Below the pieces are notes generated by a model that saw nothing but the letters and a program-made list of their open reading frames with translations, had not been told where the DNA came from and did not search any database. Of a stretch of 49,773 bases of DNA, positions 26,924-36,807 are shown in pieces. Each line of letters starts with the position of its first letter. The first letter of the stretch is position 1. Origin of the DNA: Porphyromonas sp. (GTDB lineage: Bacteria; Bacteroidota; Bacteroidia; Bacteroidales; Porphyromonadaceae). A program made the translations under genes and the position numbers. The stretch covers positions 1-49,773 of the forward strand of contig NZ_JAUMXC010000013.1 in the NCBI RefSeq assembly GCF_030529325.1. Direction: 5' to 3'.

Positions 26924-28285
26924 ATGAAAAGATTACTTTATGTTCCCTTGGTGATAAGCATGATGATGGGTATATCTTCATGTTCCAATGACCAACCGAC
27001 ATTTGATGCTCCCGAAGTAAGCATCAACAACCTCTCAGGAGAATACGAAATGCCTCAGTCTGACGAGATCCGCCTCAAGGCCGTGATCAAGAGCTCATCC
27101 AAAAGCACATTCAAATGGTACGTGGGTGGTGTTGCGCAAGCGACGACAGACTCTGTCTTTGTATTCACCACTGACCGGATTGGAGAGCATGTGGTATCCT
27201 TGAAGTGCATAAACGAAGGTGGAGAGAAAGAAGCAACAGCCCAAATCTCCGTCTATGGCAAGTACAGACACGGCACATTTATCCTCAACGAGGGCAATAT
27301 GACCTCCGAAAATGGGACTCTCATCTTTATCAGTCCCAAGGGGCAGATCACGGACAGCGTTTACATCAAGACCAACAACAAGACTCTCGGCAATGTCACT
27401 CAGGACCTCTTCATCAAGAATGGCAAGATGTACATCATCTCCCAAAATGGCAAGAAAAACACCCCCAATATGGAAAGCGAGGGTATGCTTGTTGTTGCCA
27501 ACGCTGAGACACTCAAGCACTTGGCAACCTACGATGAAGAGTTAAAGAAAACGTTGAGTTGGCCTACTCATATTGCCGTGGTCAATGACAACAATCTCTT
27601 TATTCGAGACAACAAAGGTGTGTATGCTTTTGACCCTGCCACAAAGAAACTAACGTTTGTGAAAGGATCGGAAGGTGCTCTGAAAAACAGAATGGCAGTC
27701 GTTGGCAACAAGGTTTTTGTTCCCGGCAAAAAGCAAATCCTTGTCCTCGAAGCAGGAAAGACAGAAGTCACACAAACCATAGAACTCAACGCGACAATCT
27801 CAGGCGTGATCAAGTCCGCAGACAACAATGTATGGGTATCTGTACTCAAAACCTCAGATAAAAAGGATCGTATCATCAAGATCAAAGCAGCAGACGGTAC
27901 AATAATCAAGGAGAACGAGATCTCCGAAGGTTCTGTAAATGCCGGCTGGGGAGCAACCCCGGGTATAACTGCGATAGGGAATACCATCTATTTCTCCGGC
28001 ACAACGACTTCTATCTATCGTCACAATTTTGAGACAGGAGACACAAAATTGATGGTTGATGCCTCAACGCTCGTGCAGGATGCAAATATTGTGTACAACA
28101 ACATTGCAGTCAATCCTAAGACCGGTCATGTGTATATCAATACGCTCAAGGGATTCGGCTTGGATTTCTTGAAAAACAGCATTGCCCTCCTTGACTTCAG
28201 TGGCACTGCGCCAAAGTTGCACAAGGAATACCGAGACTATACCAACTTCCCTGCAGGCATTTTCTTCACATACGACTTCAATTGA
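26924..28285 (+). CDS. Second beta-propeller lipoprotein of the B12 operon, with N-terminal Ig/PKD-like domain
   Basis: 453 residues. Lipobox ISSC (Cys20), then SNDQ. Residues 25-115 form an Ig/PKD-like domain (STFKWYVGGVAQATTDSVFV), then FILNEGNMTSENGTLIFI starts a DUF5074-type propeller with blades such as KMYIISQNGKK, NVWVSVLKTSDK and HVYINTLKGFG. It closes with AGIFFTYDFN. It resembles the BtuG-like protein at 24413 but has the extra N-terminal domain seen in the preceding PKD protein. It follows 44 nt after that gene and ends at a strong terminator. It is likely a second corrinoid-binding surface lipoprotein; its ligand is inferred. Confidence 0.82.
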   Translation: MKRLLYVPLVISMMMGISSCSNDQPTFDAPEVSINNLSGEYEMPQSDEIRLKAVIKSSSKSTFKWYVGGVAQATTDSVFVFTTDRIGEHVVSLKCINEGGEKEATAQISVYGKYRHGTFILNEGNMTSENGTLIFISPKGQITDSVYIKTNNKTLGNVTQDLFIKNGKMYIISQNGKKNTPNMESEGMLVVANAETLKHLATYDEELKKTLSWPTHIAVVNDNNLFIRDNKGVYAFDPATKKLTFVKGSEGALKNRMAVVGNKVFVPGKKQILVLEAGKTEVTQTIELNATISGVIKSADNNVWVSVLKTSDKKDRIIKIKAADGTIIKENEISEGSVNAGWGATPGITAIGNTIYFSGTTTSIYRHNFETGDTKLMVDASTLVQDANIVYNNIAVNPKTGHVYINTLKGFGLDFLKNSIALLDFSGTAPKLHKEYRDYTNFPAGIFFTYDFN

Positions 28286-28311
28286 TCTCCTGAGAGAGAT
28301 CTGATCATCCG

Positions 28312-28354
28312 ACCGTGGATTGTCAGCAAAAGCTGATGATCCACGGTTTGTTAT
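28312..28354 (+). terminator. Terminator of the B12 operon
   Basis: ACCGTGGATTGTCAGC (28312-28327), loop AAAA, and GCTGATGATCCACGGT (28332-28347) pair over 16 bp apart from two imperfect pairs, then TTGTTATTT. Confidence 0.8.
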
Positions 28355-28587
28355 TTAGAGGCACCTCAGATGTAAGTCATCTCTTTCAATTGCCTTGAGA
28401 GGAGTAAGGTTTTAGCTGAAAAGCAGGGATCAGAAAGGTCTGTACTTCAAGCAAAGCATTTGTCGTGATGCAAATAACAAAGTCTCTCCCTCACACATAC
28501 GGTCACTCCTCCAAACATCAATGGAAGTCCGTGCATAGAATCATGGCAATCGATCCCGATGACTTGATACACTAAATCAGACTTTTG
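28355..28587. other. Gene-free spacer between convergent genes
   Basis: About 230 bp between the B12 operon terminator and the stop of the convergent DUF5686-like gene. I see no repeat, ORF or RNA gene. Confidence 0.5.
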
Positions 28588-31197
28588 TCAGAAGTTGAGT
28601 CGGAGTTCGCCCTTGATGCCGTACTCAGATCCGGAATGAGGGCCCGCCGGAGTCAATCTCTTGAAGACATCGACACGCAGGATGCGCAGGATATTTTCAA
28701 ACCCGAAACCGACCTCCACATACATCGTGTTTTCCATCTCCGATGTAGAAACCGGGAGGACAAAGAGCTCCCTACTCGTCTTGGAGTTGTTGAGTTGAGA
28801 CGTGTTGCCATAGAGGGCATTGACGGTAAAGACTCCTCTGAGATTGAGTCTGTTGAGGAGAGGGATACGACTGATGAGCCACCCTCTCATGTGATAAGAG
28901 GCAAAGAATGTGGCGTACTCGTCCCCGATATACTCCATCGGCTGCATGAGCTGGAAGGCATTTTCGTTGTACGCCGTTGCCGAGTTGACAGGCGGTGTGT
29001 ACAGCAAGGGAAATGGGACGCTGTTCCATATCTTTCCCACTTTGAACTTGTAGTCGAGATTGCCATACGAAGAGAACCACAACCGTTGCTCTATCCCCGC
29101 TTCGGTCTTGTTGAAAAAGAAATCCCCGCCCCACAGTTTGACCGACACCTCGTGACTGAGCATAAATATCGGCAAGTCTCTCTGTTCCTGTCGTCTCGAT
29201 CCGGTCTTGAGATTGCCCTCGTAGACACGCTCCCCCGGAGCATACCTGAGTTTCAGCCCAAAGGCCATATCCTTGATCTCAGGCAGGTTTAGGAAAGTAG
29301 AGTCCTTTTTGATGTACACATAGGACAGTGACCCTGTGGGTCTGTCGGTGGTGTGCCTCCCCGATAGTTCGTACGATAGCCCCTGCAGACCATCGTGTCG
29401 GTACTTCATGAGCCACGTCTTGCGGTACGAACGACTTGTGAGATAGGCAGTCCCGAGGTTGCGCAAGATATTGTCCTTGTCGTTGTCGTTGTAAAACTGT
29501 CCGGGGGCATAGAGATCATACTCGTGAGTGAGGGAGATATCATGCTTGGGGAACTCGTCGAGGAAGTACCTCTTGTTTCGGAAGCTGTAAGTCGCTTGAG
29601 CGTTGTACTTCCACTGCTTGTCCCTGAAACCATAGGCTGCATAACCGGATAGGAACAGTCGCGGAGACAAGTAAGCTGTCGTACGCCCTCCCAAGCGTAG
29701 ACGCACACCCTCTATATCATTTTTGCCATAAAAGGTAGACACAGGGCCTATGTCAAACTTACTCCCTCCGTAAAACTTGTACGGAGAGTATGCCGTACGC
29801 ACATATCCCCTTGAGAGCATCTCCGACCCATCGATGACAAAGCGGTAGAAAGGGATGCGACGCACCTCCTCGAGGAAGCCCTTCGCTCCATCATCCGAAG
29901 CAAGGAGGGGTTGAGACGAAAGTTCGAGCTTGTATCGTCGGGCTTCCGGAGCATTGGAGAGGTTGCGCACGGGGACACGACTACGAGTGAGGAGGGTATC
30001 AGGGGTGACAAAGTCATAATGATCGTACTTGCGGGTATGCTCGGCATAGAGAGCAAGAGTCCTCCTGAAGAGAGACAAGTTGATATTCATCTCCTCCTCA
30101 TCCACTACCCAACGGCCACCCTCGATCTCCTTGAACTCCTGAGTGATCTTGAGGTCGCTCACAAAGTTGAGATTGATGCTCTTCGGCACCTGCATCTCAC
30201 ACCGCACCACACGTGGCACTCCGCTATCCACTGTGACATACATCTGACCTCTGAAGCAAAATGTCCTGGGGTTGTAAGGGTAATAGTCCACCACTCTGAC
30301 GACTCTGCCCTTGGAGACGATCGTATCGGTGAGATAAAACTTGTAAAACCGCTTTGCCACAGTCGATAGAGGAGACACAAACCTATTGTCCAACAACTTG
30401 ATATCATCTCTGAAGATGTCTACCCTCGGGAATATCTCTTCGAGACTCTGAGTCATCGTCCCGTCATCTATGTTTTGATCCACTCCGATACGATTGCGGT
30501 AGCGTATGATCTCCCTGATCTCACCATCAGAACCATTGTAGCCGACATCGGACACCGACTCTCGGAGCGATAGTGGCAGCACCCACTTACCGTTGAGCTT
30601 GGACGTGGTGACATAATTGCGAAAAAATGGGAAAAGGCTGTTGAGCAGTCTGTTGTTGAGGTCGAAGTTGGCAACGGAGAGGTTCAGCTTGTCGTAGACC
30701 CTGTACGTATGTTCGTCATACCCTCTCAGACGGATATTTATGAGACTGTCCATGAGGATGACGGCAGGATTGTCTTTGGCATTGTAGACACCTCGCGGAC
30801 GCTCCACTACGACATCCTCTGCGATACCACCCACAGGCATGATCTCGATGCGAAGCGTATCATTTTCGACCTCTCTCGGGACATAAGTGTACAACAGGGG
30901 ATGATAAGCGGCATGAGAAAAAGAAAGGGATATCGAACGACCGGAGGAGTAGAAAGCCCTGGGATACTTCACCTTGCACACACCGGAAAAGCCGGTCATA
31001 TACTTCCGGCTCAATGGTGCAGAGGCCATCACATCGACACCATAGACGGGTCTGCCACTGACGGCATCTGTGACTCTGACAACATGTGTCACATGAGGGC
31101 CTTTGACGTCTGCCCGCTTCTGAGCCACTGTGACAAATGGGGTGGCAATCATACTCACCACCAGTGCCATCATGTATCTCAACCACCTATAGTACAT
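28588..31197 (-). CDS. DUF5686/carboxypeptidase-regulatory-like outer-membrane protein
   Basis: About 869 residues from ATG 31197 (MYYRWLRYMMALVVSMIATP), whose signal peptide ends at VAQ. Residues 35-120 are a carboxypeptidase-regulatory-like beta-sandwich (RVTDAVSGRPVYGVDVMAS). The long rest has the aromatic alternating pattern of a surface barrel and ends LRLNF. This layout is the DUF5686 family of Bacteroidota envelope proteins of unknown role; the N-terminal domain is shared with SusC-like receptors but no plug or TonB box is visible. An in-frame extension upstream to 31302 lacks signal character. It stands alone on the minus strand. Confidence 0.8.
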   Translation of the reverse strand: MYYRWLRYMMALVVSMIATPFVTVAQKRADVKGPHVTHVVRVTDAVSGRPVYGVDVMASAPLSRKYMTGFSGVCKVKYPRAFYSSGRSISLSFSHAAYHPLLYTYVPREVENDTLRIEIMPVGGIAEDVVVERPRGVYNAKDNPAVILMDSLINIRLRGYDEHTYRVYDKLNLSVANFDLNNRLLNSLFPFFRNYVTTSKLNGKWVLPLSLRESVSDVGYNGSDGEIREIIRYRNRIGVDQNIDDGTMTQSLEEIFPRVDIFRDDIKLLDNRFVSPLSTVAKRFYKFYLTDTIVSKGRVVRVVDYYPYNPRTFCFRGQMYVTVDSGVPRVVRCEMQVPKSINLNFVSDLKITQEFKEIEGGRWVVDEEEMNINLSLFRRTLALYAEHTRKYDHYDFVTPDTLLTRSRVPVRNLSNAPEARRYKLELSSQPLLASDDGAKGFLEEVRRIPFYRFVIDGSEMLSRGYVRTAYSPYKFYGGSKFDIGPVSTFYGKNDIEGVRLRLGGRTTAYLSPRLFLSGYAAYGFRDKQWKYNAQATYSFRNKRYFLDEFPKHDISLTHEYDLYAPGQFYNDNDKDNILRNLGTAYLTSRSYRKTWLMKYRHDGLQGLSYELSGRHTTDRPTGSLSYVYIKKDSTFLNLPEIKDMAFGLKLRYAPGERVYEGNLKTGSRRQEQRDLPIFMLSHEVSVKLWGGDFFFNKTEAGIEQRLWFSSYGNLDYKFKVGKIWNSVPFPLLYTPPVNSATAYNENAFQLMQPMEYIGDEYATFFASYHMRGWLISRIPLLNRLNLRGVFTVNALYGNTSQLNNSKTSRELFVLPVSTSEMENTMYVEVGFGFENILRILRVDVFKRLTPAGPHSGSEYGIKGELRLNF

Positions 31198-31473
31198 ATC
31201 CACTATATGACATTTGCAGGTATATAGACCCATACCTCGACTCCCCCCGAGATGATACCACCGGGATAACCCCGAAAGCATCATCAAACAATCTCCACAC
31301 ATTAAATTAATATATTAGAGATCAAGCGAATTTACGAACAAAAAATGACTTTGCCCACACTCCCGGCTCAGTTTTTCGCTCATCCGCCCAAGCAAGAGTC
31401 GGACTCAAGACAGCTCTTCCATACCTTGTCTCTGAACGGCCGGGTATCAGGCTCTCGGAATCCCCCGAAAAAG
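31198..31473. other. Upstream region of the DUF5686-like gene
   Basis: No gene is supported. On the minus strand TAAATTCG (about 31328-31335) could be a -7 box, but I find no matching TTG. A small plus or minus ORF here overlaps the repeat and has no coding character. Confidence 0.4.
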
Positions 31474-31527
31474 GTTGTCTAACTTGATGCGTCAAGTTAG
31501 ACAACTTCATTCATCAAGTTAGACACC
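31474..31527 (-). repeat. Three-arm palindromic intergenic repeat, copy 3
   Basis: GTTGTCTAACTTGA (31474-31487), loop TGCG, and a perfectly complementary 14-nt arm (31492-31505), then exactly 22 nt on a further TCAAGTTAGACACC arm (31514-31527). On the minus strand the order is two left arms 22 nt apart, a 4-nt loop, one right arm and CTTTTT, the same plan as copy 1 in the opposite orientation. Confidence 0.85.
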
Positions 31528-31629
31528 TTGATTTCGAGCGTCGGACATCTGATCAACCCTCAAAGAAAAAGGCAAAAGTTGTCGAAAAGACATTAACATT
31601 TGCCCGATGTGCATTTTCTTTCGATTTGC

Positions 31630-31660
31630 TTGCAACATTAAATGTAATTTAATATTTTTG
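31630..31660 (+). promoter_or_regulatory. Promoter of the C10 protease gene (TTG-N20-TATTTTTG)
   Basis: TTG (31630-31632), 20 nt and TATTTTTG (31653-31660), an exact TAnnTTTG box. The leader to the ATG at 31784 would be about 115 nt. Confidence 0.65.
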
Positions 31661-31783
31661 AAACCATTGATTTAGGAGTGAGATGACTTACCTTCCTATT
31701 ATTAGTCAGACTCCTCAGCTATCCTTTTACTTTTACTGTCGACTGAAACTTATTATTATTTTAATCTTTAATCCGTTTTTACT

Positions 31784-33306
31784 ATGAAGAGATTTTTATT
31801 TTGTGTTTTTCTGTCAGGGCTATTTTCTTGCTCTTTTGACTCAGAATATCTGCCTGAGACAAGTTCAGAGGTTATTGACGTTGAAGTTAATTTCTGAAAC
31901 CACAATCCCTAAAGAGGAAGCCCTTCAAGAATTGAGGGATCTGTTAAGTTCATGGAGTCGTGATGGACTTCGAAGTGAAGGCGAAGGGTTTGCGTATAAG
32001 CGGATGCTTGCAGATCTGGAAGACTACAATTTGTCAAAAATTAAAACTGTACCCGGTGGAGGAAATAGCTTGCGCGCAGAAGGGGACACCATTGAGCGGA
32101 ACGAAAACCTCTTACACCTGGTGAACTTTGATGAAGGAGGATATGCTGTACTGTCCAGATAAGAGGATCCCGGCTACAGTTTTGGCAATTGTGGAGGATG
32201 GTGAAATTGATATTAATGATTTCATTCTGACGGACTCTCTTTTGACACAGGAAAAGATGCAGAAGCTGTATCCTAATTTTAAATTTTATAATGACTCCAT
32301 AAAGGACTGTTATGTCGCATCCCTACAAGATGACCATCTTGCCGTCAATAAAATGATTTATTCTTATGCGGCGGCTTATGCAGATTTCCCTTGCGACAAC
32401 GAACTCAATAATAGTGATAGTGATAGACACCACAGTGGGCAGAAGTATTTGGACAGGATAATTGATTATGATTGTGGAGGAGGCAGTGGATCAACTCCTG
32501 TTTATGAGAGAGTTGTAGGCTCCTGGAAGACTCTTGAAGAAGTTCCCACATTGGTCAGGACAAAGTGGAACCAGTCCTATCCTTTTGATAAATTCTCCCC
32601 AAACAGACGGAAGTATGTTATCTGCGGTCCATCAGGGCGTGCACCTGCAGGGTGTGTTCCCATAGCCATAGCTCAGATTTTGACAGCTTTGAAATATCCT
32701 CACAATTGGAAGATCAATGGCATCTTGGTAGATTGGGACAAATTGGGGGATTTCAGAACGACAAAACGATGGGAGGAGGGCACAGACTATATAGACTATA
32801 TTGCCGGCTCTGTTTTGAGGTTTATCGGACTTTCTGTTGATGCATGGTATTTTTACAATGCGACATTTGCATTTCCTTCCAATGCAAAGCAGTTCTTCAA
32901 GGATTGGGATTTTGAAAACGTAAACAGATTTTGGTGTGGAAAGGAAGAGCATACAATAGAAGCTCTGAAGAAGGGAGCCCCGGTATTTATTTCCTCAATT
33001 TCGGGATGGGTCAATGGGCACGCTTGGGTGATTGATGGATATAGGATACAACAGCGTGAAATAAAAACTATTAATCCCTCAAACTCGGAGGTCGTAGCTA
33101 CTGAAAAAGAAAGTCGAACATTGGTACATTGTAACTTCGGGTGGAGAGGAATTGCAGATGGATATTATTATTTTGGTGTTTTTAATACAAAGAGTGGTCC
33201 TGTAGAGGTTGATAAGCAGGTTGATCCCAAAGAGCTAAAAAAAGGAGACTGCGACTTTACTTGGCACACTTCTGTCATTACATTTGATAACCCTAACAAA
33301 CGATAA
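31784..33306 (+). pseudogene. C10-family cysteine protease (streptopain/PrtT-like), two frameshifts
   Basis: One gene in three frames. From ATG 31784 a lipoprotein-type signal (MKRFLFCVFLSGLFSCSFDS) runs to a stop at 31896. A second frame carries the prodomain (TTIPKEEALQELRDLLSSW to YAVLSR, stop 32160-32162). The third (from about 32150) reads PDKRIPATVLAIVEDGEIDI and the mature domain, with catalytic Cys at 32653-32655 in AGCVPIAIAQ and His at 33019-33021 in GHAWVIDGY, plus FGWRG. Both shifts are +1; the second fits loss of two bases in a VLSADKR-like motif. C10 enzymes are secreted proteases that degrade host proteins. No T9SS C-terminal domain is seen. It may be inactive or the breaks may be sequence errors. 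Confidence 0.85.
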
Positions 33307-33312
33307 AAAAAA

Positions 33313-34086
33313 ATGAAAAGAATTTCATGTTTGGCAATGATTGTCTCTTTATTGTCTCTGATTACCTCAAGTTGTGATGACAGAGAAGAGAAGATCGAGT
33401 TAAGGCACTTTGCAACCACTTTTGTGTTGAATAAAGAATTGTCGTACAGATATGAGGATAAGGACAAAACTGTCATTGAAATCAGTCCTTCGTATGGGGA
33501 TACTAAATATCTTGTAGGCGAAGGTGATCATTCCGGAAAAGAGTATGAGCTTTACCATAGCATAGCCGAAAAGTATGGAGACACTTGTCACCGTGAGATC
33601 TATACTGTAAATAAGTTTGGGAGTGATATGCCAATTCGATTTTTTTTGGCAACTCCTCTTGTGGGTTTGGAGATTACCAGTGACATTGATTGGGGGCAAG
33701 AGCTGCCGGCAGGAGCATCCCTCAATGCCCAATTGGTTACTGTTGTGATGGTGTTCGATAAGTATGTCCGGACCTGTACAAAGGTGGAGCAAAAACCGGC
33801 TTCGGACGAATATCCCATACAGCAACCTTCGATGAAAAAACTGATAGATGAGGGTGTACAAGGACTGAAGAAGAGTATGACCGGCGAATTGATCGTTGCC
33901 CCTTTGTCAGAAATTGATTTTACCAAAATCGGCTACTGGGGCTGGAGCGCCATAGATTATCGATTAGTACGACCCTACGCATATCTTTCGTCGGATCATC
34001 CCAAGTTCAAGGAGCCTCAGACACTGACATTCAAGGCGACCTTCAAGGATGGCTCCACGCATACAGCAACTCTGACAATAGAATGA
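33313..34086 (+). CDS. Lipoprotein of unknown function, partner of the C10 protease gene
   Basis: 257 residues. Lipobox ITSSC (Cys21), followed by DDREEK, an acidic stretch that fits surface export. The mature part is beta-rich with no family I recognise (segments such as FATTFVLNKELSYRYEDKD and LTFKATFKDGSTHTATLTIE). It starts 6 nt behind the protease gene and ends at a strong terminator, so the two are one operon. Genes next to C10 proteases sometimes encode propeptide-like inhibitors, but I see no such similarity here, so the role is open. Confidence 0.8.
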   Translation: MKRISCLAMIVSLLSLITSSCDDREEKIELRHFATTFVLNKELSYRYEDKDKTVIEISPSYGDTKYLVGEGDHSGKEYELYHSIAEKYGDTCHREIYTVNKFGSDMPIRFFLATPLVGLEITSDIDWGQELPAGASLNAQLVTVVMVFDKYVRTCTKVEQKPASDEYPIQQPSMKKLIDEGVQGLKKSMTGELIVAPLSEIDFTKIGYWGWSAIDYRLVRPYAYLSSDHPKFKEPQTLTFKATFKDGSTHTATLTIE

Positions 34087-34127
34087 TTTGAGACCCTGAG
34101 TTTTTATTCCTTTTGCAGTACCTCATA

Positions 34128-34170
34128 GAGGGAGAGCCAAAGTTTTCTATTTCGGCTCTCCCTCTTCTCG
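34128..34170 (+). terminator. Terminator after the lipoprotein gene
   Basis: GAGGGAGAGCC (34128-34138) pairs with GGCTCTCCCTC (34154-34164) around a 15-nt loop, followed by TTCTCGCTTATTA. Confidence 0.75.
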
Positions 34171-34497
34171 CTTATTATTGCATATTTTCCGGTAGCAAGC
34201 ACAACACGGAGTTATTAAAAGGACGTGAGTTCGATGTAGGGAAATGCTCTTGGATGTACATAAACAAGTGAAAAACACATCGAATACCCTAATATCCTCT
34301 AAAACAATCATATTACAAAGGGAGAGAACTTCGACAACTATCCTCATCGTGACATTTAAAATATAGAACAACAACTAAACATGTATTTTGCAATAACGAA
34401 ATTATAAGCAAAAGAAAACTTTCGTATATTTGTCTTAAAACGATCTTTCACCACACCATGGGGGGTGACCCATCGACCTTAGATAAACCTAAACGGT
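34171..34497 (+). promoter_or_regulatory. Gene-free AT-rich stretch with the rel promoter
   Basis: No gene is seen. TATATTTG at 34425-34432 is an exact -7 box, about 65 nt before the rel start. A TTG at the right distance upstream is not obvious. Nothing else supported in the first 250 nt. Confidence 0.5.
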
Positions 34498-36744
34498 ATG
34501 CACGTAAACATTACTCAACAGGACGAACAGTGGATAGCACAGGAGTTTGATCAACTCTTGCAGGATTATCTCGCATCTAACCACCGAAAGCGGACAGACA
34601 AGATCATCAAGGCTTTTAACCTTGCCAAGAGCGCCCACGCAGGGGCAAAGCGCAAGAGTGGAGAGCCTTACATCTTGCATCCTATTGCGGTGGCGTCTAT
34701 CTGTTGCAACGAGATAGGGCTGGGCTCTACCTCCATAGCCGCTGCGCTCCTGCATGATGTGGTCGAGGATACGGACTACACCGTGCAAGACATCCGTGAT
34801 ATGTTTGGCAACTCGATAGCTGTCATCGTCGATGGTCTGACCAAACTGTCGGGAGAGATACTTGCGAAGACAAGCATGGGCAGTCAGGACACGTCGGCAC
34901 AGTTGGAAAACATCCGTCGTCTCCTTCTCACTGCCAACCGTGACATCCGTGTGATCCTCATCAAGATCGCGGACAGACTACACAATATGAGGACGCTGTC
35001 GAGCATGCCGGAGGCCAAGCAGGCCAAGATCGCGGCAGAGACCCGACTATTCTACTCTCACCTCGCAGAGCGTCTCGGTATGTACCATATCAAGATGGAA
35101 CTCGAGGACTTGTCCCTCAAGTACGATCACCCTGAAGAGTATGACCATATACGTTGCCTGATAGAGCAGTCTGATAGTCAGAGAGCTTCGGTGTTTGATA
35201 AGTTTTATGCCGTCATCAAGGACGACCTCGATGACCTCACGGTCAGGTACGAAATACAACACAGAGTCAAGTCGGTCTTCTCGATATGGAACAAGATGAA
35301 GACCAAAAATCTCCCATTTCAGGAGATCTATGACATCTTTGCGATACGCATAGTCTTTGAGCCTTCTTCGCCTGAAAATGAGTACAGTGAGTGCTTCCGC
35401 ATCTACCAAGCCATATCAAGACATTTCAGAGTCAAGGGCGACCGTCTGAGAGACTGGCTGAGCAGTCCCAAAGAAAATGGGTATCAGGCTCTCCATTGTA
35501 CTGTCATGGGGCCTTCAGGTCAATGGGTAGAGGTGCAGATACGTTCGAGACGTATGCACGAGATGGCAGAGCGTGGACTCGCGGCCCACTGGAGATACAA
35601 GGCGGAGACCGAAGAGGTGGACAACATCGAGGAAAAGATCCTCAACAACGTGCGTGCACTGCTGAACAACCCCGGACCGGATGCATCGGAAGACTATGAG
35701 ACTCTGATGTATAAGTTCAGCACGGAAGAGATGCTGATATTCAAAAAGGACGGTTCGCAGGTACGTTGTCCGGGAGGTATCACTGTACTCGACTTTGCTT
35801 ACTTGCTGGGGGACGAGATAGGACACCGCTGTATAGGTGCCAAGGTCAACCATGAGATGGTCAATATCGATGAGACCCTCAGCAGTGGAGACCAGGTGGA
35901 GATCCTCACAACAGCAAAGACAACCCCCAAGGAAGAATGGCTGTACTATGCCAAGACCCCTCAAGCAAAACGCAAAATACGTACTTACCTCACACAGGAG
36001 AAGTACGCCAAGATAAAAAGGGGCAAGGATACATTTCGCAAGTTTGTGGAAGCCAAGGGATTTCTCGTCAGTGACCTCATCCGTGAGGGTCACTCGGTAC
36101 TCACCTACCCCGACAGCGATGACTTTTACTTTGCCATCAACAAGGGCGAACAACCCCTCAACGACGACCTCATCAATGACCTCGAACGCGTCATGGAGCT
36201 ATTCCGTGCCAATGGCGAAGCCGAGGAGCATCAGCCTTGGGAGTCCGACGAGAGTGGTGCTCCGGCTCTCGATCCATCGAAAAAGAAGGAGACTTACACA
36301 CTTATCGCAAAGGACGGCAAACGCAACTACATCAGAGCAACATGTTGCAAACCGATCTTTGGTGAAGATGTCCATGGCATCCTCAACAAGGAGCGTCAGG
36401 TCGTCGTGCACAAGAAGTATTGTCCCGAAGCCATGATACTCAAGGCGAGCAAAGGCGACAGTATCGTGTCCGTGGCTTGGGGCCCTCATATCAATTCGAC
36501 ATTCGGTGTGACGCTCGACATCGAGGGGGCAAACCTCGAGGGCTTCGTGTACAATATAATTGCGACACTCCGGAGCTTGAGCATTCCGCTGACAGGGATC
36601 AGCTTCACAAGCTCAAAAGATAGAGCGATAGGTCATATCAGCATCCGTGTTCCCAACCTCACAGAGATGGACACACTCGTCAAGCGTCTGAGGGACGAAA
36701 ACGAACTGCTGAAGATCCTTCGCCGTGACATCACGCGCAGGTAA
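34498..36744 (+). CDS. rel: Bifunctional (p)ppGpp synthetase/hydrolase (Rel/SpoT)
   Basis: 748 residues, a full-length Rel/SpoT enzyme. The N-terminal HD hydrolase domain has HDVVEDT (86-92), then the synthetase domain (RVKSVFSIWNKMK, VKGDRLRDWLSSPKENGYQ), a TGS domain (ITVLDFAYLLGDEIGHRC), a zinc-finger-like region (RATCCKPIFGEDVHG) and a C-terminal ACT domain (FGVTLDIEGANLEGFVYNI). It makes and breaks (p)ppGpp in the stringent response. The hydrolase motif is intact, so it can do both. It stands ahead of rpe (63 nt downstream). Confidence 0.96.
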   Translation: MHVNITQQDEQWIAQEFDQLLQDYLASNHRKRTDKIIKAFNLAKSAHAGAKRKSGEPYILHPIAVASICCNEIGLGSTSIAAALLHDVVEDTDYTVQDIRDMFGNSIAVIVDGLTKLSGEILAKTSMGSQDTSAQLENIRRLLLTANRDIRVILIKIADRLHNMRTLSSMPEAKQAKIAAETRLFYSHLAERLGMYHIKMELEDLSLKYDHPEEYDHIRCLIEQSDSQRASVFDKFYAVIKDDLDDLTVRYEIQHRVKSVFSIWNKMKTKNLPFQEIYDIFAIRIVFEPSSPENEYSECFRIYQAISRHFRVKGDRLRDWLSSPKENGYQALHCTVMGPSGQWVEVQIRSRRMHEMAERGLAAHWRYKAETEEVDNIEEKILNNVRALLNNPGPDASEDYETLMYKFSTEEMLIFKKDGSQVRCPGGITVLDFAYLLGDEIGHRCIGAKVNHEMVNIDETLSSGDQVEILTTAKTTPKEEWLYYAKTPQAKRKIRTYLTQEKYAKIKRGKDTFRKFVEAKGFLVSDLIREGHSVLTYPDSDDFYFAINKGEQPLNDDLINDLERVMELFRANGEAEEHQPWESDESGAPALDPSKKKETYTLIAKDGKRNYIRATCCKPIFGEDVHGILNKERQVVVHKKYCPEAMILKASKGDSIVSVAWGPHINSTFGVTLDIEGANLEGFVYNIIATLRSLSIPLTGISFTSSKDRAIGHISIRVPNLTEMDTLVKRLRDENELLKILRRDITRR

Positions 36745-36807
36745 AGCTCTTTCTCTCAAAAACTCCGAACAGCAAGTATTGTCACTCATTTATTCAACTC
36801 TAAAACA

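Noticed and set aside
31198..31302. In-frame extension of the DUF5686-like gene upstream of 31197
   Set aside because: The extra residues have no signal character, while the ATG at 31197 is followed directly by a clear signal peptide.
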